64,000 nucleotides of DNA from Nymphaea colorata (taxonomy: Eukaryota > Streptophyta > Magnoliopsida > Nymphaeales > Nymphaeaceae): assembly GCF_008831285.2 (NCBI RefSeq), contig NC_045139.1, forward strand, positions 15,172,354 through 15,236,353, read 5' to 3'. Made by a program: the position numbers and the translations under genes. The notes beneath the pieces are model-generated. The model was not told the DNA's origin and made no database searches. It worked only from the letters and a program-made list of their open reading frames with translations. Below are positions 50,907-61,276 of this stretch, piece after piece (the stretch's first letter is position 1; each line of letters starts with the position of its first letter).

Positions 50907-53900
50907 GAAATCGATGTGGATCTTGCAGAACTGTTTCATCTTACAAATGCTGGTGCTTCTCCTTTTCAGTGTGTAAATGATTTTTTGGATGTATGCCTTC
51001 GTGCACATGCGATGATAAACTAATGCCAAGCATTCATGTGGTTCCTCTGCTCTCTGTTTTTCAGTTGTTTTGTAAATGGTACTTGAATTATGACAAACAA
51101 TTGGCTGCAATCGATCCCTGCCATGCTTCATTGCAGTCTTAGATGGGAAGTGTAACAAAAGACTGAAGGAAAACTTGTATTTTGCTAGAGGTTAATAGAG
51201 TACTTGCACAATTTAGGAACTTTTTCAAGAGTGTAGAGGGAGATATTGAGAAAGCTGCAACTGCATTGCTTGAGAAAGAGGTTGATCAACTCTATTCGCA
51301 CATGTTAATGGTCTATTCATGAGAGAGACGATGAACCGCCACACCACCCTAGATACCACTCCATGGTACAGTGATTTTTATTTATTATCTGCAGGGCAGC
51401 CTTAATTTTGAGGAAATAACAAGAAACTGCTCGTGCTTGAATGTTTGCATTTAATCACTTTAAATAAGGTACGCCTCAAACATAGTAAACAGTTAGATGA
51501 AAAAATTTTCAAAGTTGTGTTACCTTTTGTGCTTCCAGTAATAAAAAAGTTAAAGTCTCCTTTTAATAAAACTATACTTTTTTTCTATCCCTAGAAGCGG
51601 ATCTCCGTTGGTAAATGGCCAAATTTTGTCATGTTCTTATGATGGAGCATCATGTCACTTTGTCATGTTCTTATGATGGAGCATCATATCGCTCACCTCT
51701 TATCCACTATATCATCATGTTCCTTGTCGCTGTAACGGGGTTCCGTTTTTCACTATTACGGGATGTGTACTAACCTCGGAACATCGTGTCCGAGATTGTC
51801 TCTTGCATTTATCAAAATCAGTACCTTGCAGTATTTCATTCTATTCACAAAAAGCTATAATTAAAAAGAAAAGGCTCATGAGAGAACAAAGAAAAATCTC
51901 CAATTTCCTGGAATTTGGCCGGACATCTAATAAGCATATGTGCTTTTCCTTTAGTTGCACATATTCTGGCGGTGATAGGATTGGTAAGTAATCTTGAAAG
52001 AAGATAGGGAGCTCAAAAAAATTTAGGGATTCAAGAAGGTTCTCCACCATATCCTCGCTGGAATGTTGAACTTGAGTGCTAAGATCTCCCAAGCTATCAA
52101 ATTCATCCACTTGATGGTCTTGCCCTAGAATCATTCGTCTACATCTTCATAGCTTACATGTGTTGTGAATCTCTATCTATATTGTTTCGGAGAGAAAATA
52201 GTTGAGCTGCTTGTTTTAATTCATGGTCTTGCTGCTCCTCTTTAAACGATGATTCGCCGCTGCGTAAAAAAAAATATAACATCCCTCGTTAGTGAATGTA
52301 AAGATTGAAGAAGAAGGGAAAAAGATTGCCATTATCATCCCTTTCGTACAAAATATTGTAATTCAACAACTTGAAAGCACACTAATCTTTATAAAGACAA
52401 CCAGTTCCATAAGTACTTGATGAATAAAAGACAATATGGTTGCAAACAAATGATGCGGCTTATTATGCGTTCCTTGCCACTTAATTTCTACCTAACAACA
52501 AAATAGAAGTAAAAGGCAAAATAAATGTCTAGCATTATTATCAAAAAAAAGTTCTCAGTATCAAAATTAAGTTACACACTAAATTTTTTTACTGTCCAAA
52601 AATTCTTAATGCAAAAGTGTGAATCTCAACTAGGAGTTTCACCCATTGTTTGTTGATCACCGAAAAGCCTTCACGTTGAACCATGCCTCGACTTTGGCAG
52701 TGTGTTTGTGTTGTACGCTGCAAGGCTAAAACACTAGGAAAGCCTTTCAGATAAAAGATTGGCAGATCTAGGTGGTTCCAATAATCATCTTAGCAAAGAA
52801 AAAAGTTCTAAAATTTTAAACCATATTGTTCAACACCAAGCAACACAACACTCTTTAGAGGCCTCTCTGTATGCCAAGTCCCTCCTTTGAGGGACCTTCT
52901 CTCGTGGGTTTGACTCATATTCTCTTCACTCTTGGAGTTTAATAAGCGTGCCCTCTATTGTGAACAACATATAGCCTAAAAGTTGATGAAATTCCAAGCA
53001 ATCCATCTTCCAATTAACCTGATGCATCACTGTAAATCTTCGACTTTTAAAATTTCATCAAAGAGAAGGCCTAGACCAAGTATCCCTTGGTTCGAAACAT
53101 CTAAACATTAGCTCTAACAGAACTAGTTCTTGATCTCCAACCTCCTCTATCTCTAACATCATGGGTATCCTAGCCAACATCTGAGAGCATAGGCCTGAAA
53201 CTTGATTACGTAAAAATGTTTTATCACCATGTCAAATTACATCGTCCACGTCTTCGTATGTGCTCTGGATGCGAAGAAGATGAAATAAAACCACCAGGCT
53301 TCCGACTCAAACCTACTGGTAGATACTAATCAATTCTTCTACAATCCGGGCAGGTGAAGTTCTTCCATGTACACAGGTTAGACTGGTACTTATGGAGCAG
53401 AAATTAACTTAATTGAGAAGCAAGATAGAGAGAATTCATGCTATAGAGATTCATAGATTAAGATAAGATTAAAGATGACTATATCAGATGCTTGTTACCT
53501 AGTTTACCAACAAAAAAATTAAAATATGTTTGGGCTTTGTTGTACAGGGAATTACTACGGCTCCAATGACGCATGTTGGCACGGTACAAGTGGAAGCATT
53601 AAAAAAATCCGGGATCTGAGTGTTGCAACTTGACGAGAGAGGGTAGGGAGGAAGTGATAATTTGTGGTATATATTAGACTGAAGGCATCGCTTTAGATAT
53701 AATAGAATGAAAAAGTGAAAGCAGATGAAGTTCTGACGATCTGTTGAGGTAATTAGTTTTGCTGTAATAACGACATGACTAGCGTGTTCCGATGAAATTT
53801 TGAGATTTATGAGTTGATGATTTTATGAATTGAAAGATCTAGCAATGAACTTTCATTGATTGCACAGAAAACAAGGTGTCAATAGTAATTTGAGAGGCCA

Positions 53901-55266
53901 ACAAATGTAATTTAACTACAACAATGACAGATATCGTTTGGAATCAGTGCAATAACGAGTCTGAACAAGCACCTACTACATTCTTTCTGTTGTCCAGAAT
54001 TCCGATCTTAGTTTGTTCATCCAAGTCTGTTTCTGAAGACTGTACAGTTAGACTAGAACCCAGCTCCACCTATTCTGGCATCGTTGCTCCCATGTGCACC
54101 ACACTTTCCATTAATAAGAAAAAACTCCACAGATATTCATTGTTAATGCCTAGAAGGAGATTCCCACTCATCTCGATCTTTTTCTTGCCAGAGTCGATAT
54201 TATTGACTCTTCAATGAGACAAGGTTTTGTTCAAGAAAAACTTGATACTAACCAAGCATTTAACCAATTCCTTTTCGTTTGGGTTTGCTTGTTCTCAAAA
54301 GTTGCCTCATTGTGAAATCTCCAAATCCTCCAAATGACCACTCTAAATGACATTGCCCAACTCTACGTTATGAATAACGACTGTTTTACATTTCTACTGA
54401 AACTCAATTGCATGATCAACACTGATGAGTGGTCGGAAGGGGTGAACAAAGATCCTACAAAATTGTTCCTTCATTGGAACTTCTCCATGACTGTGCATTA
54501 CATGGGGCTACCAGAATCTTGAATGACTCCACTTCATCTTAGCCAAGCTTGATTGGTTCAGAGTTGGCAGATCCTTCGAGCAAACGATCGCCAATTATCA
54601 GGACAAATTAATTCCTTTAAATTAATATTAATGGGGATCCCCGGCCCTTCTATCACAAAAAGCACATCATATGGCTCTAACTTAAATGCTTTAGGTATCT
54701 TTGATGCCATGAATTTTATTTTACTTTGGCTGAAGGTTATTTAGGGTCTAATCAAACGTGGGAGTTAGTTCTCCAATTTGAAGGTCTTTTATAAGGTTTT
54801 TCTGGTCGGTCAAGGTCGGAGGGCCGTTTGAAGATCCAGAAAATTTTCTTCCACCAAACTTTCTTTCAGTGCATCAAAAGCAATCCTAATTTTCTCCCTA
54901 GGGTTGCTGCAAAGGACACTCGTCATGAACTTTCAGATTATGAATTCATATAAGCTTGGTAGCAACATTCTACCACATGAACAGATTGTAGTCATGGTTA
55001 ATTGGAACTTCTTGTTAGCTGACTACCAACAGATTTAGTTTTTATTTTGATATAGAGAGAGATCAAAATAGGAACTTTACATTATCAACAGGCCAATATT
55101 TTTTCAGTTTTCTGCTTATTTGCTATATCTTCACCTCAAATTATCATCTTCTTGTGCACGGCAAAATTCTTAGATCTTTGACTGTTAGGTTTCGATTGAG
55201 ATCTAAATGTTCAGAGTTATCGTTGCTTGTGTGCAAGGAGGTGTAACATATAGTTTCTGAAAATCA
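50907..55266. other. Intergenic
   Basis: No gene I can identify. A short plus-strand reading at ~51214-51321 (RNFFKSVEGDIEKAATALLEKE...) looks protein-like, but I cannot name it. A 97-aa minus-strand ORF (51841-52134) and a 97-aa plus-strand ORF (53924-54217) have no recognisable domain. A 34-bp tandem repeat lies at 51625-51687. The last few hundred bases before 55267 may include the 3' part of the LOB-domain gene. Confidence 0.45.
51625..51687. repeat. 34-bp tandem duplication
   Basis: The unit beginning TTTGTCATGTTCTTATGATG occurs at 51625-51658 and again, 29 bases long, at 51659-51687, identical over the overlap. Intergenic. Confidence 0.9.
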
Positions 55267-56169
55267 TCACGAACGATCTGCGTCGATTTCCTTGTAGCCA
55301 AATTGCACCAAAAAAAACCATGCATAGAATTCGTCGAACAAATCGTGTGGGTTTATTATGTAAGGGAAACATGTGGGTTTATTATGTACGTACCTGCATT
55401 CTAATGTCTCCTTCGGATTGACAAACGGCTGCCGATCGTCGAACAAATCGATGAAAGGCTTGAATTCGTCGCAGTCCTGAATGCCGACGCCGGGTGACGA
55501 CAGACCTGCCGGCTCAGGCTTGGGACTAACGGACGACTCGCCGCCGTGCATCTGAGGCTGCTGCACCCACGGTGAGCCACCCGCGAAGCTCATGCCGTTG
55601 GCAGGTCCGAAGCCCGCGTCCATGCCACCGGCCATGGCCATGGCAGCCGGATTGACGTGGCCAACAGCGACAGCACCCATGTGGGGGTGGTGGTGCTGCT
55701 GCTGCTGCGGTTGAATAAACGGAGGAGGAGGGGCGTGAAATTGGTGCATGCTGAAGGAGGCGGGGATGCCGACGTCGTGGGGAGGGGCTGCGCCATTGTG
55801 GATCTGCAACTGCTGCTTGATGGTGTGGACGTGGCCGAGGGTGATGTCAAGCTCCGCCTTGATCCAGTCGATCTGCTTCTTGAGATCCTCGATGACGCCG
55901 AGGCAGCCGCGGACGGGGTCCTTGTTGCGCATGTTGGCCTGGAAGATGATGGTTTTCATGGCCTCGGGGCGCTGGGCGGGGTCGAGGTTCTTGAGGATCT
56001 TGAGGATGTTGCTGACGCCGAAGAGGCGGTGGGCGTTGAGGAACTGCTTCTGCTGGTCAGGCGGGAAGTAAGGGGCTAGGGGGCAGTCGGAGTTGCACTT
56101 CCTGCGCTGGTACTTGCACGAGGCGCAGGCCTGGCTGCCATTGCCGCCAGCCTTGCTATTGTTCATCAT
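55267..56169 (-). CDS. LBD: LOB-domain (LBD/AS2) transcription factor, LBD22/LBD27-like
   Basis: Plant-specific nuclear DNA-binding protein. Reading from MMNNSKAGGNGSQ, the C block CASCKYQRRKCNSDC fits CX2CX6CX3C exactly. It is followed by PLAPYFPPDQQKQFLNAHRLFGVSNILKIL (GAS block, here split across the text as PLAPYFPPDQ and LFGVSNILKIL) and a coiled-coil-like stretch DPVRGCLGVIEDLKKQIDW. The CKYQRRKC variant, in place of the usual CRRK, recalls Arabidopsis LBD22 and LBD27/SIDECAR POLLEN. The C-terminal half is rich in Pro, Gln, His and Met, with an acidic patch DEFKPFIDLFDDRQPF. The upstream frame stays open to 56427 but looks like translated 5' UTR; the family starts near MNN, so 56169 or 56166 is chosen. 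The single-exon reading ends at 55267. A strong donor (GTACGT) at 55393 suggests the true last exon may lie further downstream and replace the final ~42 residues. Confidence 0.88.
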   Translation of the reverse strand: MMNNSKAGGNGSQACASCKYQRRKCNSDCPLAPYFPPDQQKQFLNAHRLFGVSNILKILKNLDPAQRPEAMKTIIFQANMRNKDPVRGCLGVIEDLKKQIDWIKAELDITLGHVHTIKQQLQIHNGAAPPHDVGIPASFSMHQFHAPPPPFIQPQQQQHHHPHMGAVAVGHVNPAAMAMAGGMDAGFGPANGMSFAGGSPWVQQPQMHGGESSVSPKPEPAGLSSPGVGIQDCDEFKPFIDLFDDRQPFVNPKETLECRYVHNKPTCFPYIINPHDLFDEFYAWFFLVQFGYKEIDADRS

Positions 56170-57147
56170 GATCTCCACCGGATTTTGCGATATAAAGGGA
56201 TAAGCGAGGGGAGCAGAAACAACGTGATGGGGTTGCGAGGAATGCGTCTCGGCGCCGGAGGAGGAAGAGGGGGGGAGCCCACGGCGCTGTTGGTGGGAGG
56301 GTGGCGGAAGGCCAGCCCCGCTTGCGACGTTGCTGCCTCCTTTTCTGTTGAGAGAGATAGAGATGGACCTGAGAAAAAAATGGCGAAGTGAAAGGCTGGA
56401 TGGGATGTCTTTGGAAAGCTGGCACACCCTTGCTTGTAACCAAATCTTGCTCTGCTCTCTCTCGGGTGCAACTCATTTACAAAGTGTCTCTGCTCTCATG
56501 CTAGCAGACTTTAGTCTTATGGGAAGGCAGTTAATTCGGACAAATGAACCACTGTTTATGTCTTACAGAACCAGAGGCATTCATTAATTACTAGCCAACT
56601 TCAAGTTCTGTATCCTTTCTAATAAAGAAACTCACTAAGATGGAACATACTGACGTAAATGCTTCTGTTTTCTTGAAGATTAATGTCTCGATGTTGAAGA
56701 TTTAGTGTGAATTAAGAAAGTAGATGATAAGATGTTGATCCCAGAGAGGGAACGTGGTCGCTGGTCAATGCCACAATGAGTGGAACCCATTGTGGGACTT
56801 TTAACGACGTCGGGGTCTGTTTTTAGAAAAGGGAGTAAGTGGGAAGATGGTTTGGTTTGCAGTGGTACTCTACCATACCATACCAGGTCACAGCCCCTCA
56901 AACCGGAACGGAACGGTTACCGGAAAAATAGCCTGAAAGATAGGTGCGATGAATAGTTACTGGGGTAAAAAGGAAACGAGAGAAATAAAAAGCCATTTCT
57001 TTCTTCTTTTTTTGAACCTAAGTTGCTCTTTTTCGTTAAACTGAAATTTCACGATATACAATGGAGAGATGGCTACAAAATTATATATATATATATAAAT
57101 CAAATAGTGACTTTGGTTTTTGAAAGTCGCTTCTAGCATTAGTTCAT

Positions 57148-57216
57148 GTTTTTTTCTTATTGTTTTTCTCTACATCATTTATCTATTTTAAATGAACAAT
57201 TCTGATTAGATGACTG
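57148..57216. mobile_element. MITE-family relic, one arm
   Basis: TTTTTTCTTATTGTTTTTCTC... followed by AATTCTGATTAGATGACTG resembles the right arm of the foldback at 27797-27966 in the same orientation. The matching left arm is missing. Confidence 0.5.
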
Positions 57217-57848
57217 AGATGATCTTAATCATCATTCATTTACTACAGCTATATATTAATATTAAAGAAAAAAAGAAGAAGCAAAATATTAAGGGACACG
57301 TATACACATGAAGAGAGAAAGCAAGTGAGTCAAGCAAAAAGAGAAGATACATTAAATTAACCAAACAATTGGGTGATAAGTTGTCACCCATTTTCAAATT
57401 TTGGGGAAGAAACAAACAAGAGAAGAGAGAGAGACATGGGGAGAGAGAGAGAGAAAGTACACATTGTTTGTTTGTAAGGGGTTGGTTGGACAAGGGACAA
57501 AGATTCTTGCTATCCTTAAGAAAAAGAGGGAGAACATGGTGGCCGTCCTTGAAGTGAAAGCTGTCAAGGGATGAGATGTCTCATTTGAAGCCACTAACTC
57601 TTCAAATAGTGTAAATGGAGAGACCAAATATCTCCAAATTAACTCTCATATTGCTTCCTTAACAATTTAATAATGAGCCTTTGTAGGGATCCTTAACTTC
57701 GCTGTTCCCTACCTGATTAAGCATTTATTTACTTGTAGAAACGATAGGATTGAATTGGATCCACGTCTCCCAATTATATATATATATATATATTAGATAT
57801 AGAGAGAGAGAAGAAAACTGAATGGTGATTCTCGTTTTTTGAAACATT

Positions 57849-57917
57849 CAATCATCTAACTAGAGTCGTTCAATCTAACATAACGGATGATTAGGAAAAA
57901 AAACAAAGAGAAAAATG
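57849..57917. mobile_element. MITE-family relic, one arm
   Basis: CAATCATCTAACTAGAGTCG, then AATCTAACATAACGGATGAT and a run of A ending AAAGAGAAAAA. This is an obvious relative of the reverse complement of the right arm at 27797-27966, including the GGATGATTA-polyA junction. Confidence 0.6.
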
Positions 57918-60900
57918 TGATTGGTACATATGTTTATATATACACAAGTGCATTATATGTAATTTCACAAGTTCAACCGGCCTTCGCTTTTTTTCTCCCT
58001 AATAGTTTGGGGCTTTCTCTGTCGTAAGTAAGTTTTGCATCTCTAGTTCTTTACTTCCCTCATCACTCTTATATACATTTTGACTCAAACATCGGCTGTG
58101 GTACCCGCTTGACCGGTCTGATAAGTTGTCAGGCCAATCTAGTTAGCCTCGTTAGGCCCGACTCGGTTCGATAAGTTATTTATAATAATATTTTTATTAA
58201 TTTATTATATAATTATATACTTTATTACAATTAATTGTATTTAGATATTATGTTATATTAAAAATATAATTGAACTGGGTCGAGATGGGCCTGAGCTTTG
58301 GTTTCAGGTATCGAGACAGGATCGAGCCACAATCACATGCTGTGACCCAGCTCAGCCCAATGCGCGTGCAACTTGTAAGAGAAAGGCTCAAAGGACCTCA
58401 CATGCTTCCTCCCTCCATAGTTTTATACTGCATGGGTGGAGCCAGTGATGGCGATGGTGTATCTTTCAATTTAACTACTACTTATGATAGATAAATATAA
58501 CGTTCACCAATCAAGCTAGAGACATGTCTTTTCATATGTCCTTTAATCCGACCAACTAGGTATATTCGTTGCAGCTACTTGATTATATATTTAAATTTTA
58601 AATCTCTCAGCAAGAGTTTGAGTTGAAGTGGATGGAAGGTACGTTGCTCCACTTATCTCTTCTAATATATACAATTTGCCTTGCAGCTGTTCTGAGATTT
58701 TGTACCGTGATTAACAGAATAATTATAATTGAAGCAATTATATTCACGTGGTTTGGGCTCTTCTACCGTTGCTCTCAATAAGTTTCTTTATTGAGCAATT
58801 TCAACTCACGTCGCGCATATGTTAAAGAGTGTTTGTCCTTTTGCATGAGCCGAAAAAAAATTCCGGTAAAAGCCAAACAGCATATATATAGTACACATAG
58901 TCAGTAAAATACCTAGCTTAGTCTTTTTTAAAACTTACCTAAATAATTTAATTCTATGTTATTAATAAGATTGCCGTTACCAGCCTGAATCAATTGATAC
59001 GGCAAAGAAATGATTTTATGTAAAAAAAAAATTAGAACATTAAAAGTATAATTAACAAATTTTCAATTGATCATGACCCAAGTTTTGTAAAAATGCTTTA
59101 CGTTTCATGAAACCCTCACCTATTTCCGTGTTATATGGTTGGTTTAAGGGTTGCATGTTAACTATTTTTTAAATATGTTAATTTTTTTGTACTCTTAATA
59201 AAATTTTTAATTTTTTTAATAAAAAATACATGTTTAATAAATTAATTAATCAATTCGTGAGCTAGAAACCAATTTTTACAGCATCGCTTGTATCCACTCT
59301 AGCAGCAGCATGTGAGCGAGAGAGAGAGGTGGATCTGATATCTGACCCGAAATTGGAGGGTGAAAAAGTAAATTTGAAGAAGAAGGGTCCCACCTGCCTT
59401 CTGCTGCTTTGAAAAAAGAAGGCCGTCAACATGTGGTAAGTGAACATGCACTTCCGCTCCTTCCATGGAGTGGGTCCCACACCCCCTGCTTCGGTGGGGC
59501 CCACTCCTTCCACCGCGTTTCTCTTTTTACAAATGAAGGAGCAATTTATCAGTCATTTACGAGTAGCACCTCCACTTTTAGGAATTTAACGAACGAGTCA
59601 CCGGAAGTTGAAGGCAATTCTCAAACAGCCCGCTCCGGCTTGCCAATAACGATAGTTTACGTCGTTACTTTTTCTGCACGAGGCGTCGAGGGCCAACATT
59701 TTTTGGGGTTTCTCTCTCTTCCTCTGTATTTGTGTATTGTATATTTCTTCTTTTTGTTTTTGTTTTTACTGTTTATTTTTTGCGAATTGTTTTTGTACGT
59801 AGGAGACCTCTTATCCTTAGATTTTGTTATATATTCTCATTTTATCGGCTCTCTCTCTCTCTTTCTCTTTCTGCTTTTGTTTTTTTCCACTTTGTTTTTG
59901 TCTTATGAAACTTTGACAACATCTTCTAATCTTAATTTTAATTGATTTTTTCATTTTGTCGACCTGCTTTTTCTCTAAAACCCTTCTTATGCCAACCAAA
60001 CGACAAGCATCGAATGAGAATCTTTCTTCCTCTTAAACCATTCCTAAGGCAATCAAACTGACTACCATTAAATGGTTATAGCTTAGGCGCTCTCTTTCAC
60101 TTTCTTCCTTTCGAGTATCTTAAACGCTACGCTTTTTTATAATGCTAAGATTGAGCAGAAGGAGATTCCTTTATCTCTCTCTCATTTATGTCACTAAGTT
60201 AAATGCTATATAAACGTTAAAGCAAAATATAAGAAAAATTAAGAAACAAAACTTATCAAATCAATGTAAGAATCTAGCGCCACCACGAAGGCATGCTAGA
60301 AGCTGCATGTTAATGGGAGAACATCTCTTTAGTCGTCGTTCTCTACATTTAGAAAAGGGAAAGGTAGAGCAACCAAATGAAAAAATATATTGTCACGTGA
60401 GGTCGATTGTTTGAGAGAGAATTCTTTAACCTAACCGCTCACTTGTAAAATGTCAAACATTAAGTACTAACTGCGAACGACTCTAATGTTGAGCAGCGAT
60501 TTGTAAAATGTTCTTATTTTCTTTTCGTTTCCAGTTCCTGGAGACGTTGGTAAGAAGTGAAACGGTAAAAACTCTGCAGCATTCATGTGGGGGCCGAGTC
60601 GGCCGACCAGATCCTTGGACGCGATTAAAGAAATGGGTTGATTTCAGAGCGTCGTCTAGTGGTGCTCCGAGCCGAAGTCCGCTCATCTCTGTTCAGGGTG
60701 GTGCCTGAAACCGATGCCCCGTTAATAGTCCAAGCAGCGTTGCCCACTAAAAAAGCATATTGCTTCACCATCATCTTCCTCTCTTTGCTTTTTTTTTTTT
60801 TCCTTTTCTCTTTTACTTTTTCCTTTTTTTGTTGCTTAAACAAAAGGCAGAAAGAGGAACGCCCACTGAGACGGAAGAGGATTCCCTCTGGTGAGTTGCT

Positions 60901-61000
60901 TCAGCAAAGGAGTTTGCTACATGGTAAAAGAAAGAGGTCGAACTGGGCAGCTTTTGTTTTAAGTTTATCTCCTTCTGGAGCTTCAGTTTCGCCCGAAATA

Positions 61001-61087
61001 ATGGCTTTGAGACAGTTGCTTGCCTACCAAATCTCTGAAATCCCTTGCAGAAGTTCCAAGGCCGAGTGCCCACTTTCTCTTTTTTGA
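61001..61087 (+). promoter_or_regulatory. Upstream ORF 1 (28 codons) in presumed 5' leader
   Basis: ATGGCTTTGAGACAG... opens a 28-codon frame ending TTTTTTTGA. It has a good context (purine upstream, G at +4). It matters only if transcription of the gene starting at 61277 begins upstream of 61001, which the sequence alone cannot show. Confidence 0.35.
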
Positions 61088-61118
61088 TGACTTGGGTGGC
61101 TTGCTTTTTTCTGGGTTA

Positions 61119-61226
61119 ATGGTGGTGGCGGTAGCCCCTGGCTTTGATTTGTGGGAAGAGTTGGGTGTCAAGGTGGTTGAAGGGCGTGGGAGTTGGCCTG
61201 TTTGGTGGTTCAGTTGCGTTGCATGA
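61119..61226 (+). promoter_or_regulatory. Upstream ORF 2 (35 codons) in presumed 5' leader
   Basis: ATGGTGGTGGCGG... runs 35 codons to TGA, ending about 50 bases before the main ATG. Together with the uORF at 61001 it could damp translation of the downstream protein. Confidence 0.35.
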
Positions 61227-61276
61227 TGTGAAATTGGTGGCCTTGCTTGGCTGCGGATGCTGTTCTTGATCCGGCT

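Larger units (their letters stand above)
56170..61276. other. Intergenic: LBD promoter to 5' leader of the proline-rich gene
   Basis: Holds two single-arm MITE relatives (57148-57216 and 57849-57917), a (GA)n patch at 57424-57456 and a short (TA)n at 57774-57794. An AT-rich block at 58180-58265 is flanked by GGCCCGACTCGGTTCG-like and GGGTCGAGATGGGCC-like sequence. Pyrimidine-rich sequence at 60780-60840 and uORFs at 61001 and 61119 probably belong to the leader of the next gene. ORFs at 59409-59945 and 60638-61087 are low-complexity and do not look like genes. Confidence 0.45.

Noticed and set aside
53924-54217. Possible S-locus lectin kinase fragment (minus-strand LGSSLT-like words)
   Set aside because: Only a handful of residues look similar, with stops and no continuing lectin signature; too weak to report as a gene relic.
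55657-56079. 140-aa plus-strand ORF
   Set aside because: Antisense shadow of the GC-rich LBD coding exon; composition (Val/Leu/Glu/Asp-rich) is just the complement of the real gene.
60638-61087. 149-codon open frame upstream of the proline-rich gene
   Set aside because: It opens with ATT, not ATG, its middle is translated poly-pyrimidine tract (runs of Phe/Leu/Ser), and it overlaps the likely 5' leader.
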